DNA of 64,000 nt. Origin: Sva-07 sp963715825 (lineage in GTDB: Bacteria; Actinomycetota; Acidimicrobiia; Acidimicrobiales; Ilumatobacteraceae). A program made the position numbers and the translations under genes. The notes beneath the pieces were generated by a model. It was given only the letters and a program-made list of their open reading frames with translations, searched no databases and had not been told where the DNA came from. Of the stretch, positions 16,106-27,158 are shown piece by piece. The stretch covers positions 46,116 through 110,115 of the forward strand of contig CAVQSI010000003.1 in NCBI GenBank assembly GCA_963715825.1. Reading direction: 5' to 3'. Position 1 is the first letter of the stretch; the number at the start of each line of letters is the position of its first letter.

Positions 16106-18118
16106 TCAGCCGGCGCGCCGGCCGCGGCGGGCGAGCTCGCGCTTGCCCTGCATGAAGTCGACCAGGACATAATCGCCGAGGTGTTCGGGCGTCGTGAAGA
16201 ACGCCCGGCCGCGGTTGATCTGCGTCATCTGCTCGATGAAGTGCCGCAGCGACCCGTCGGCGCCGAGGCCGAAGGTGTTGATACGGATCTGCTCCTTGGT
16301 GCACCGCACGACCTCACGCAGCGTGGCCTCGACGGTCTCACGCACCGGCGGATAGTTGAAGAACGGCATGCCGTTGTCCATGATGTGCGCCGTCGGCTCA
16401 CCGTCGGTGATCATGATGATCTGCTTGGTGCCCGACTCGCGAGCGAGCAGCTTGCGGGCGAGCGTGAAGCCGTGGTGCATGTTCGTGCCGTACACGAAGT
16501 CCCACGACACCTCGGGCAACTGCTCGGCGGTGAGCACGCGGGCGGTCTCCGAGAAGCCGACGATGCCGAGGTAGTCGCGCGGGAACTGCGACGTGATCAG
16601 GCTGTGCAGCGCCATCGCCACCTTCTTGGCAGGCAGGAAGTTGTCGCGCATCGGCATCGACAACGACAGGTCGAGCATCAGCACCGTCGACGAGCGGGTC
16701 AGGTGCTCCATGCGCTCGATCTCGAAGTCCGAGGGATCGAGCTGGATCGGCGTGCCGCCGCCGGTGCGCCGAAGCGCATTGCGGATCGTGCGGTTCAAGT
16801 CGAGCTGGAACGGATCGCCGTACTCGTAGGGCTTGGTGTCGTAGGTGCGCTCGTGGCCCTGGCCGAGGTTGCTCGTCTCGTGCTGACCCAGCGTGTCCTT
16901 GGCGAGCTTCGAGAACAGGTCGCGCAATGCGTTGGCACCGATCTTGCGCAGACCCTTCGGCGTCATCTCGAGACGCCCCTCCTTCTGCTCGATCAGGCCC
17001 GCCTCCTCGAGCATCTTGGTGAGTTCGGCGAGCCGTTCGAGTGACTTGGCCGCGTCGTCGCCCATCAGGTCGCGCACGCGGTCCATGTCGGCCTCGGCCA
17101 GTGCGCCCGGGCTCGACGCGTTGCGCAGCAGGTTCTCCAACTGGTCGAGGTCGCCCATGTCCTGCATGGCCTGCATCGCCTGCTGGAACCCCATCGGGTC
17201 CTGGCCCTCGAAGTCGTAGCTCTGGTTCCAGTTCATCTGCGGGAACATCTGCTGGAGGTTCCCCGACAGCTGCTGCATCTGCCACTGCAGGTCCATGTCC
17301 TCCATCAGCTGGTCGGACAGCTGTTGGAGCTGCGCCCGCTGTTCGGGCGTCATCGAGTTCATCATCGCCTGCATGGCCGCCATGCGCTTGGCCATCTGTT
17401 CGAGGAGTTCTTCGACGGTCTCGGGGTTCTCGGGGAAGAAGTCGCCGTACTCCTCCATGAACTGCTCGAAGCCGGGGTCGTCGCCACGCTGGTGCTTCTC
17501 GAGCATCTCGTTGAGCGCCGCCATCATGTCCTTCATACGCGCCATGTCCTCGGGCGACATGTTCTGCATCGCGCCGGACATCTGGTCGACCATCTGCTGC
17601 ATGAGCTGCTCCTTGAGCTGCTCCATCAGCTGGTCGAAGCGCTGCTTGGCCTCCTTGGACTCGAAGTTGTAGGCGTCGAGCTCGCGCACCTTGCCGGCGA
17701 GATCGTCGGGCATCAGATCGAGACGCATGTTGCGTTCCTCTGCAGCGGCACGGGCGTTCTCCGCCCGGCGCTCGTCGCCGGAGTTCTCCGCGTCACGCTT
17801 GGCGTTGTCGATCGCGTGGCGTTCCTCGTCGATGATGTCGTCGAGCTGCTCCTTGATCTCGTCGTAGACGCCACCGAGGTCGGAGTTCTCCAAGCGCTTC
17901 TGACGTTCGGCGCGAAGCTGCTCCAGCAACTCGCGCAAGCCCTGCATCTGCTCGCCGTTGCGGTCGCGCAGGCCCTCCTGCATCATGCGGCGCAGAGCTG
18001 CGTTGACGTCACCGTGGTAGAGCAGTTCGTCGGTGAGCTCGTCGAAGGCTGCGTCCGCATCGAACTCGAAACCGGTCTGGGTGCCGTCCCAGCGGGAGTA
18101 CTCGAACCGCTTCGCCAT
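16106..18118 (-). CDS. VWA-domain protein, likely partner of the MoxR-type ATPase at 19726-21156
   Basis: A 670-residue protein. The first about 330 residues are strongly helical, Met/Gln/Glu-rich and predicted to form coiled coils (for example AERQKRLENSDLGGVYDEI and EQLKEQLMQQMVDQM). The C-terminal VWA domain has the MIDAS motif DLSLSM, then a Thr in YGTNMHHG and Asp in MITDGEPTAH, so metal binding is likely retained. VWA proteins next to MoxR/chelatase-type AAA+ ATPases usually act together as metal-insertion or protein-remodelling complexes; the client is unknown. Confidence 0.85.
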   Translation of the reverse strand: MAKRFEYSRWDGTQTGFEFDADAAFDELTDELLYHGDVNAALRRMMQEGLRDRNGEQMQGLRELLEQLRAERQKRLENSDLGGVYDEIKEQLDDIIDEERHAIDNAKRDAENSGDERRAENARAAAEERNMRLDLMPDDLAGKVRELDAYNFESKEAKQRFDQLMEQLKEQLMQQMVDQMSGAMQNMSPEDMARMKDMMAALNEMLEKHQRGDDPGFEQFMEEYGDFFPENPETVEELLEQMAKRMAAMQAMMNSMTPEQRAQLQQLSDQLMEDMDLQWQMQQLSGNLQQMFPQMNWNQSYDFEGQDPMGFQQAMQAMQDMGDLDQLENLLRNASSPGALAEADMDRVRDLMGDDAAKSLERLAELTKMLEEAGLIEQKEGRLEMTPKGLRKIGANALRDLFSKLAKDTLGQHETSNLGQGHERTYDTKPYEYGDPFQLDLNRTIRNALRRTGGGTPIQLDPSDFEIERMEHLTRSSTVLMLDLSLSMPMRDNFLPAKKVAMALHSLITSQFPRDYLGIVGFSETARVLTAEQLPEVSWDFVYGTNMHHGFTLARKLLARESGTKQIIMITDGEPTAHIMDNGMPFFNYPPVRETVEATLREVVRCTKEQIRINTFGLGADGSLRHFIEQMTQINRGRAFFTTPEHLGDYVLVDFMQGKRELARRGRRAG

Positions 18119-18176
18119 GTGTGGAACTTAACGGGTCGTCCCCCGCTTCGCCGCTCGGAGCCAATAACATGATGTG

Positions 18177-18722
18177 ATGCGTGTCCCCCGCACGTTCGTC
18201 TTCGTCGACCTGTCCGGTTTCACGAACTACACCGCCGCCTTCGGCGACGACGCGGCCGGGCGCATCCTCAGCACGTTCCGTGGCATCGTGCGCACCGTTG
18301 CATCCGATCGAGGCGTCCGCATCGCCAAGTGGCTCGGTGACGGCTGCATGGTGGTGGCCGTCGACCAGCGCGACGCCATCGAGTTCGTCCTCGACCTCGA
18401 GCAACGAGCCACCGATGTGTGTGCGCCGTTGACGATCCGCGCCGGGCTCGCAACCGGCCATGCGTTGCTGTTCGAAGGCGACGACTACATCGGATCGGCC
18501 GTCAACATGGCCGCCCGACTGTGCGACTACGCCCGCGGCGTACAGGTGCTGATGCCCACGATGCAGCTCGACCGGCTCCCCGAAGGCGTCCTCGCCGAAC
18601 CCTACGGAGAAGTCGAACTCCGCGGGTTCCCCGGCCCGATCGACGTGGTCAGCCTGACCGGCATCCCGCATTCGTCGAACCTCGACTCGGCCGACCTGTG
18701 GACGCGCACGCCGTTCATCTGA
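18177..18722 (+). CDS. Class III adenylate/guanylate cyclase catalytic-domain protein
   Basis: A free-standing 181-residue cyclase domain. FVDLSGFTN provides the first metal-binding Asp, KWLGDGCMVV the Lys-Asp pair with the second metal Asp, and IGSAVNMAARLCDYAR the transition-state Asn and Arg, so it looks catalytically complete. There is no sensor or membrane part. A GTG three bases upstream is an alternative start. It is divergent from the VWA gene by 58 bases. Confidence 0.8.
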   Translation: MRVPRTFVFVDLSGFTNYTAAFGDDAAGRILSTFRGIVRTVASDRGVRIAKWLGDGCMVVAVDQRDAIEFVLDLEQRATDVCAPLTIRAGLATGHALLFEGDDYIGSAVNMAARLCDYARGVQVLMPTMQLDRLPEGVLAEPYGEVELRGFPGPIDVVSLTGIPHSSNLDSADLWTRTPFI

Positions 18723-18729
18723 CCGCCGC

Positions 18730-18783
18730 ACGCCGACCTCGCCACCCATCCCACCATTCATCCCACCACCCATCCCACCATCC
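18730..18783. repeat. Short direct repeats with core CATCCCACC before the GH1-like gene
   Basis: The gap between the cyclase and the next gene consists almost wholly of three to four imperfect copies of a 9-11 base unit (cores CATCCCACCA, CATCCCACCACC, CATCCCACCATC), one ending in the next gene's ATG. No ribosome-binding site is evident in it. Slipped-strand change of copy number could alter the spacing. Confidence 0.55.
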
Positions 18784-19677
18784 ATGACCTTGCGCCGGGG
18801 AGCTGCCCTCACGACCGCCGCCACGCTGGGCCACGCCGACACCGCCGATCTCGGGCCCACCGCCGGCAACGGCTTCCGAACCCGCTGGCCCGACGACCTG
18901 GCCGCTCTGCAGGACCTCGGGATCTCCGATGTGCGCATTTCGCTCGACTGGGCTCGGCTGCAACCGAAACCCGGACCGCTCGACGACGACTGGGCGGAGC
19001 GGTTCGAGCAGATCCTGCAGGCCGCCGACGCGATCGGGGTCCGGCCGTGGGCCTGCCTGCACGAGGCGAGCGTCCCGCGATGGTTCGACAACGACGGCGG
19101 GTTCGGCAACGACGAGACGTTCACGACGTGGTGGCCCCGATGGGTCGAGCGCGCCGCCGACCGCTTCGGCGATCTCGTCGGTGGATGGGTGCCGTTCGCC
19201 TGCATCCCTGCCACTGCACCCGACCAACCGTGGATCGACACGTGGGGAATCCTGTCCGGAGGACCTGACGTGGTCGCGGCGGTCGACCTTCGCGACCGGG
19301 CCGGTACCGTGGCGTCCTACGCCGGGCGCACCGACCTGCTCGGCGCCGTGCTCGCAGGCGACTGGGAGCACGATGATCGCGTCGATTCCGCCTCGCTCTC
19401 GCGCACCGCGGACCGGTGGGGCGGCGAGCTCCGCGAGGCGGCCGAGGCTGCCGACACGGCGCTGGTCATCAGCGGTTTCAACGCCGCCCACGACGACGCT
19501 GACACCGCCGGCGAGGTGGTGGGAGCGTTCCGCGCGATGCTCGACGACGCTGCGGCCGACGGCGTCCCGATCGAGGTGGCGTTCGTCGAGCCCGGCATTG
19601 CCGGGCCCGACTCGAGCGCCGGGCTCCTCGACGCCGACCGCGCCCCCACCCCGACGAGCGCCGCCTTCTTCGCCTGA
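18784..19677 (+). CDS. Short GH1-like (beta-glucosidase fold) protein with altered acid/base site
   Basis: A 297-residue protein, about two thirds the length of GH1 enzymes. DVRISLDWARLQPKPG and GVRPWACLHEASVPRWF follow the GH1 beta-barrel strands. The acid/base motif, normally TFNEP, reads PFACIP, so Asn-Glu is replaced by Ala-Cys. The nucleophile motif (usual form ITENG) may be kept as FVEPGI. It may be a non-hydrolytic carbohydrate-binding relative or have changed chemistry. No signal peptide. Confidence 0.65.
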   Translation: MTLRRGAALTTAATLGHADTADLGPTAGNGFRTRWPDDLAALQDLGISDVRISLDWARLQPKPGPLDDDWAERFEQILQAADAIGVRPWACLHEASVPRWFDNDGGFGNDETFTTWWPRWVERAADRFGDLVGGWVPFACIPATAPDQPWIDTWGILSGGPDVVAAVDLRDRAGTVASYAGRTDLLGAVLAGDWEHDDRVDSASLSRTADRWGGELREAAEAADTALVISGFNAAHDDADTAGEVVGAFRAMLDDAAADGVPIEVAFVEPGIAGPDSSAGLLDADRAPTPTSAAFFA

Positions 19678-19680
19678 CGT

Positions 19681-19705
19681 CCACGATGTGCCGGGCACAT
19701 CGTGG
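19681..19705. terminator. Perfect 12-bp hairpin between convergent genes
   Basis: Arms CCACGATGTGCC and GGCACATCGTGG flank a single G (a real loop would open one or two pairs). It starts 3 bases after the GH1-like stop and ends 20 bases before the AAA+ gene stop, so it can serve both. Confidence 0.6.
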
Positions 19706-19725
19706 AGCATCGAGGGCGTGGGCGC

Positions 19726-21156
19726 TCAGGTACGGCCGCGGTAGGTGGCGCTCGGGCCGGCGGCGTCCTTGTTGAGTCGCTTGCTGAGGTGCAGGCCCTC
19801 GAGCACGAACTCGGCGGCGCCGCCCACTGCAGCAGGCGACTCGTCGCCGCCGGTGAGCACGGCGACCGGAGCGCGCAACGCCTCGACCTCCTCGACCAGC
19901 CGGGCGAGTTCCTCGCTGGTGACGCCCTCGCCGGTGTGGGCAACGGCGCCGGCTTCGAACGCGTCGACGACCGCTCGGGTCTGCTCGGGCGGCACGAGGT
20001 CCTTGAAGACGCTGAGCACGGCGCCCTTGATCAGGTTCTCCATGATCGCTCCCTCGCGTCCCTCCTCGACGGACTCGATCTCGATCTTGCCCATCGAGCT
20101 GGCGGCCAGCGCATCGAGATCGTCGACACGCGCGACGATGTGGCGTTCGCCCGCTCGCAGTCCGCGGCGGAGCGCGTTCGCCGCGAGCGCCTCGTAGTTC
20201 GCCACGCTGAGCCGCACGCTCACACCGGAGCGCTGGTTGACGTGGTTGCTGGCCCTCGCGAGATGACTGAACGTCGCAACGACGTCGGCAAGGTACTCGG
20301 GCACGTCGACGGTGACGCGTCCCTGCGCCGTGGTGATGTCGAGCGCCACGGCCTCCTGTCGCATGATCGCCACTTCGGTGTGGACCTCGAGCGGATAGTG
20401 CGTGCGGATCTGGCTGCCGAAGCGATCCTTGAGCGGTGTGATGATGCGCCCGCGATTGGTGTAGTCCTCCGGGTTGGCCGAGGCCAACAGCATCACGTCG
20501 AGCGGAAGGCGGATCTTGTAGCCGCGGATCTGGACGTCGCGCTCCTCGAGCACGTTGAGCATGCCCACCTGAATGCGCTCGGCGAGGTCGGGCAGCTCGT
20601 TGATTGCGAAGATCCCTCGGTTGGTGCGCGGAACCAGGCCGTAGTGGAGCGTGAGTTCGTCGGACAGGTAACGACCCTCGGCCACCTTGATGGGGTCGAC
20701 CTCACCGATCAGGTCGGCGATCGACGTGTCGGGCGTTGCGAGCTTCTCGCCGAACCGTTCGCTGCGGTGCACCCAGTGGATCGGCGTGTCGTCACCCAGC
20801 TCCTCGACCAGATCGCGGGCGTGCTTCGACACCGGCTCGTACGGGTCGTCGTTGATCTCGCTGCCGGCGATGATCGGCATCCACTCGTCGAGCAGTCCGG
20901 TGAGCGACCGGATCATGCGAGTCTTGGCCTGACCGCGCTCGCCGAGGAAGATCACGTCGTGACCGGCGAGCAAGGCGTTCTCGAGCTGCGGCATCACGGT
21001 GTCCTCGTAGCCCGAGACACCAGCGAAGAGCGGCTCGCCCGCAGCGACCTTCTCGATCGCGTGCTCACGAACCTCCTGTTTCACGGGCCGCGACACCCAT
21101 CCCGAAGCCCGAAGCTCCCCCACTGTCGTCACCTGCGGTCGATCCGTGTCAGCCAT
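19726..21156 (-). CDS. MoxR/magnesium-chelatase-type AAA+ ATPase
   Basis: A 476-residue ATPase. Walker A reads LGERGQAKTRMIR, the Walker B region GIFAINELPDLAERIQVGML, and sensor-1 VMLLASANPEDYTNRGRIITPLKDRF. These are the hallmarks of the MoxR/ChlI clade. The C-terminal part is helical and ends in a Gly/Arg-rich tail. It is likely the motor for the VWA protein at 16106-18118, which has the same strand but lies beyond two opposite-strand genes. Confidence 0.85.
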   Translation of the reverse strand: MADTDRPQVTTVGELRASGWVSRPVKQEVREHAIEKVAAGEPLFAGVSGYEDTVMPQLENALLAGHDVIFLGERGQAKTRMIRSLTGLLDEWMPIIAGSEINDDPYEPVSKHARDLVEELGDDTPIHWVHRSERFGEKLATPDTSIADLIGEVDPIKVAEGRYLSDELTLHYGLVPRTNRGIFAINELPDLAERIQVGMLNVLEERDVQIRGYKIRLPLDVMLLASANPEDYTNRGRIITPLKDRFGSQIRTHYPLEVHTEVAIMRQEAVALDITTAQGRVTVDVPEYLADVVATFSHLARASNHVNQRSGVSVRLSVANYEALAANALRRGLRAGERHIVARVDDLDALAASSMGKIEIESVEEGREGAIMENLIKGAVLSVFKDLVPPEQTRAVVDAFEAGAVAHTGEGVTSEELARLVEEVEALRAPVAVLTGGDESPAAVGGAAEFVLEGLHLSKRLNKDAAGPSATYRGRT

Positions 21157-21272
21157 GCGTCGAACCTACCGCGGGTGGAGCGACCGTGAGCATGCGAGCG
21201 ACCGAGTCGTCATCAGGCCCCGAACCGCCATCGAGGCGGCATGCGTTCGCGTCCCGACGTACGCTCGTCACC

Positions 21273-23411
21273 ATGCACTTGTCCGGCGTCTGGCTGGCAG
21301 CCGAGGCCGACGACGACGTTCGGCGCAACGGCATCGGTCTCGACAGCGACGACTCGGGGTGGGCCCGCGTCGACGTACCGGGCCACTGGCAGGATCAGCC
21401 CGAGTTCGCCACGAGCGACGGGCCGGTGATGTACCGCCACTCGTTCACCGCGGCGAGGCCGGGCGAGGGCCGACGCCGGTGGATCACCCTCGACGGAATC
21501 TTCTATCAGGCCGACGTCTGGCTCGACGGTGCCTATCTCGGCGACCCCGAGGGCTACTTCTTCAGTCACAGCTTCGACGTGACCTCGCTGTCGCGGTTCG
21601 GCGACGACCATGTGCTGGCGATCGAGGTCACCTGCGCGCCCCAGCGTGGCACCTCGGGACGTCGCAACATCACCGGCGTCTTCCAGCCGCCCGCCGGGAT
21701 CGGTTCGAACTTCAACCCCGGCGGGCTCTGGCGTCCGGTGTTCCTGTACGACACCGGCCCGGTGCACATCGGCCGACTCCGGGTGCTCTGCCGCGACGCC
21801 GACGCTCGGCGAGCCCACCTGCGGATCTCGACACGGATCGACAGCGATCGCCTCACGCCCGTCACGATGCGGACGCTCGTCGACGGCGTCCAGGTCGACG
21901 AACAACTCCAGTCGATCGCCGCCGGCCAGAACGACTTCGAGTGGACGATCGACATCTCGGACCCCGAGCTGTGGTGGCCACGTGCGCTGGGCGATCAGCC
22001 GCTGATCGACGTCGCCGTCGAGGTCGTCGTCGACGGCGAGGTCAGCGACCGGCGCGAACGACGAACCGGGCTCCGCCAGGTCGTCTGGAACGACTGGATC
22101 TGCTCGGTGAACGGCGAGCGTCTCTTCCTCAAGGGCGCCAACCTGCTGCCGACCGCTGCCGGGCCGGCGAACGCGACCGACGAGACGATCAGGGCCGACC
22201 TCGCGGCCGCGGTCGAACTCGGCCTCGACGCACTACGAGTCCACGGCCACATCGCCGACCGGACGCTCTACCACGCCGCCGACGAGGCGGGGATCCTGCT
22301 GCTGCAGGACTTCCCGCTGCAATGGGGTCACGCCCGGTCGGTTCGTCAGCAGGCCGTCGAGCAGGCCCGCGCCGCCGTCGACGCGCTCGGGCACCATCCG
22401 TCGATCGCGATGTGGACGGCGCACGACGACCCGTCGGCCACCGATGCCGGCGTCACCGCGCGGGGTTGGCAGGGAGCAGCGCGAACCCTGGCGGCCAAGC
22501 AACTGCCGTCGTGGAACAAGTCGGTGCTCGATCGCTGGGTCAAGCGGGCATTCGAACGCGCCGATTCGAGCCGTCAGGTCGTGGCGCACTCGGGCGTGGT
22601 ACCGCATCTCCCCCAACTCGACGGCACCGACAGCCACCTCTGGTTCGGCTGGCGCCACGGAGAAGCCGAGGACCTCGCCGAGTTCGCCTCGCGCCTGCCT
22701 CGCATGGTGCGTTTCGTCAGCGAATTCGGATCGGACTCGCCCCCGCTCGACGCGCCGTTCGTCGACGAACAACTCGCGTCGTTCGAGTGGCCGAGCCTCG
22801 ACTGGGAGCTGATACAGGAGACGACCGGCTACCAGCGCGCCGTCACCGAACGCAGCTTTCCGCCCACCGAGTACGACAGCTTCAGCGAGTGGCGCGACGC
22901 GTTGCAGTACTACCAGGCGCATCTGCTCAAGGTGCAGATCGAGACGCTGCGCCGGCTCAAGTACCGCCCGACCGGTGGGTTCTGCTTCTCGTCGCTCAAC
23001 GACTCGTCCCCGGCGTTCTCGTCGAGCATCCTCGACCACGAACGTCGGCCCAAAGCGGCGTACGCCACCGTGGCGGCCGCATGTGCAAGCGTGCTCGTGA
23101 TCACCGATCCGCTTCCCGCCGACGTCGCTCCCGGTGATCGGCTCGATTCGGATGTGCACGTGGTGAGCGACCTCCGCGAGCCGCTCGACTTCGCAGTCGT
23201 CGACGCCGTCGCGTCATGGCGTGGCGGCCAGCAGCGTTGGCGCTTCGGTGGCCCGGTTGGCGCCGACGACGTCGTCAAGGTCGGCCACATCCGCCTCGAC
23301 ATCCCCGATGCCCCCGGCCGACTCACGCTCGAGCTGACCCTCACCAGCGGCGACACCACGAGCACCAACCACTACGCCACCACGATCATCGACGTCACCA
23401 CCCGGCGATGA
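21273..23411 (+). CDS. Glycoside hydrolase family 2 (beta-mannosidase-like) protein
   Basis: A 712-residue GH2-fold protein with jelly-roll domain (VMYRHSFTA, ITLDGIFYQADVWLDG, FNPGGLWRPV), an immunoglobulin-like domain (ELWWPRALGDQPL) and a TIM barrel starting near SVNGERLFLKGANLLP. The nucleophile Glu is in RFVSEFGSDSPP. The acid/base position, usually NE before Pro, reads HDDP, an Asp in place of Glu. No signal peptide. An upstream ATG at 21192 and GTG at 21186 are alternative starts; 21273 is preferred since the fold begins right there (HLSGVWLAAE). Confidence 0.78.
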   Translation: MHLSGVWLAAEADDDVRRNGIGLDSDDSGWARVDVPGHWQDQPEFATSDGPVMYRHSFTAARPGEGRRRWITLDGIFYQADVWLDGAYLGDPEGYFFSHSFDVTSLSRFGDDHVLAIEVTCAPQRGTSGRRNITGVFQPPAGIGSNFNPGGLWRPVFLYDTGPVHIGRLRVLCRDADARRAHLRISTRIDSDRLTPVTMRTLVDGVQVDEQLQSIAAGQNDFEWTIDISDPELWWPRALGDQPLIDVAVEVVVDGEVSDRRERRTGLRQVVWNDWICSVNGERLFLKGANLLPTAAGPANATDETIRADLAAAVELGLDALRVHGHIADRTLYHAADEAGILLLQDFPLQWGHARSVRQQAVEQARAAVDALGHHPSIAMWTAHDDPSATDAGVTARGWQGAARTLAAKQLPSWNKSVLDRWVKRAFERADSSRQVVAHSGVVPHLPQLDGTDSHLWFGWRHGEAEDLAEFASRLPRMVRFVSEFGSDSPPLDAPFVDEQLASFEWPSLDWELIQETTGYQRAVTERSFPPTEYDSFSEWRDALQYYQAHLLKVQIETLRRLKYRPTGGFCFSSLNDSSPAFSSSILDHERRPKAAYATVAAACASVLVITDPLPADVAPGDRLDSDVHVVSDLREPLDFAVVDAVASWRGGQQRWRFGGPVGADDVVKVGHIRLDIPDAPGRLTLELTLTSGDTTSTNHYATTIIDVTTRR

Positions 23412-23446
23412 GCCGAACCGCCGTCTCCGGTCGCCTCGCTCATCGC
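23405..23446. terminator. GCGATGAG-class hairpin overlapping the GH2 stop codon
   Basis: Arms GCGATGAGC (23405-23413) and GCTCATCGC (23438-23446). The TGA stop of the GH2 gene (23409-23411) lies inside the left arm. It faces sdhB in convergent orientation. Confidence 0.5.
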
Positions 23447-23471
23447 ACGACGCCGGATCGGGCGACGGTCG

Positions 23472-24238
23472 CTATCGGGCGAGGGACTTGCGGTTCTTGA
23501 ACTTCGACTTCAGGTAGTCGGTGTTCATGGTGGCGATGTTGTCGATCGAGATCTGCGCAGGACACGCCGCCTCGCACTCGCCGTGGTTGGTACACGAGCC
23601 GAAGTACTCGTCCATCTTCTCGACCATCGCCTCGGCGCGCTTGTAGCGCTCGGCCTGGCCCTGGGGCAGCAGGTTGAGGTGGGCGAGCTTGGCCGAGGTG
23701 AACAAGCTCGCCGCGCCGTTCGGGCACGCCGCAACACACGCGCCGCAACCGATGCATGCCGCCGCATCCATCGAGGCGTCGGCAACCGGCTTGGGGATGG
23801 GAATGAGGTTGGCGTCGGGAGCTCCACCGGTGGGCGCAGTGATGTAGCCGCCGGTCTCGACGATGCGGTCGAACGCCGAGCGGTCGACCATCAGGTCCTT
23901 GATGATCGGGAATGCCGCTGCTCGCCACGGCTCGATCACGATCTCGTCGCCGCTCGAGAAGGTCCGCATGTGTATCTGGCAGGTCGCTGCGCCCTTGAGC
24001 GGGCCGTGGGCTTGGCCGTCGATCATCAGCGAACACGTCCCGCAGATTCCCTCGCGGCAGTCGTGGTCGAAGACGATGGCTTCCTTGCCCTCCTCGATGA
24101 GGCGCTCGTTCAGGATGTCGAGCATCTCGAGGAACGACGCCTCGTCGCTGACCTCGGGGATCTGATGGGACTCGAATCGACCTTGACCGTCGGGACCGTC
24201 CTGACGCCAGATCTTGAGGGTGAGGTTGGTGAGGGTCT

Positions 24239-24242
<4 letters not shown>
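23472..24242 (-). CDS. sdhB: Succinate dehydrogenase iron-sulfur subunit SdhB
   Basis: A 256-residue subunit with the plant-type ferredoxin cluster in DCREGICGTCSLMIDGQ and a downstream Cys (AATCQIHM), and two bacterial ferredoxin-like motifs, CIGCGACVAACPNG and CTNHGECEAACP, for the 4Fe-4S and 3Fe-4S clusters. It carries electrons from SdhA to the membrane. The GTG at 24242 overlaps the sdhA stop (GTGA), fixing the start. Confidence 0.94.
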
Positions 24243-26157
<1,915 letters not shown>

Positions 26158-26161
<4 letters not shown>

Positions 26162-26970
26162 TCGGATGCCTCCTCGATGGGAACGGTGACGGCGTCGGGG
26201 TCGTAGTCGATGATTCCCGCTTGCACGGCGACCGGGAACGAGACGTTGCCGACCACGACGATCGTGGCGATGGCGGTCGCCAGGTAACGGCGCCAGTTGT
26301 TGAACCGGGGGTTGCTCCAGCCCATCGACTGGAACAGCGACCAGGTGCCGTGGAACAGGTGGATCCCCAAGGCGATGTTGGCGATGATGTAGATGGCCGC
26401 GATCGGGAGCCGCGACAGCGAGGTGTCGATGTTCCAGTAGACGGCGCCCTTCACGAAGTCGGGGTTCGACCAGCCCCACGTGAGGTCGGCGAGGTGGAAC
26501 GCAATGAACAACAACACGATGATGCCGGTCCAGCGCATCGTGCGGCTGGCGAAGCTGGCGACCTGGTAGTCACGACTCGTCTGGTACTTCACCGGACGGG
26601 CGTTGCGGTTGAGGATCGTCAGCGAATACGCAGCGTGGAGGTGCAGCACGATGGCGCCGATCAACACGATGCGCACGATCCAGAGGAAGGCGAGCTCGGG
26701 GAGCAGCGGCACGAACATCTCGCGCAGGAACTCGCCGTAGACGTCGATGTCGTAGACCTGCTCGCCACCCTTGGTGACGACGCCGAGGTACATCTTGAGG
26801 TTGCCGACCATGTGGCCGATCACGAAGAGGATCCCGACGATCCCCGTGAGCGCCATCACGTACTTCTTGCCAACGGCCGTGGAGTAGAAGTCGGCCAGGA
26901 ACGTCTTCTTCTTGGCGGGCGGCTTCGAGGCGGTCCCGCTGACGGGCCCGCGGTTCAGAGTTTGTGCCAT
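26158..26970 (-). CDS. sdhC: Succinate dehydrogenase cytochrome b subunit (fused C/D type)
   Basis: A 270-residue membrane protein with five hydrophobic helices, as in B-type di-haem anchors. Histidines suited for haem ligation are in GILFVIGHMVGNL, IVLHLHAAYSL, LLFIAFHLADL and ALGIHLFHGTW. The N-terminus is basic and Lys-rich. It is the first gene of the sdhCAB operon. Confidence 0.92.
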
Positions 26971-27158
26971 TGCGGTGAACTTACTCCGCCCGTGCGAATC
27001 GTTTCGTATTCCTGTTCGGCATTGTCAATGTCTCATCGGTCACATTTCGGGGTGTCTTTTCATCCCTTTGGTCCCTAACCTGCGGGCCGACCATCATGGT
27101 GCGGTCCCCCGGAACGTCCGAGCGGGACCTTGTCGCATCGCCCTCAGGAGGACCACCC
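26971..27158. promoter_or_regulatory. Divergent promoter region between sdhCAB and the membrane pyrophosphatase
   Basis: A 188-base gap with markedly lower GC content around 26995-27070 (runs such as GTTTCGTATTCC and TCTTTTCATCCC), the natural place for two outward promoters. I could not fix -35/-10 pairs. The end of the gap holds the AGGAGG site for the pyrophosphatase at 27146-27151. Confidence 0.4.
27146..27151 (+). promoter_or_regulatory. Ribosome-binding site that decides the pyrophosphatase start
   Basis: AGGAGG lies 7 bases before a GTG at 27159. This marks the GTG, not the in-frame start 63 bases further upstream, as the probable initiation codon. Confidence 0.7.
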
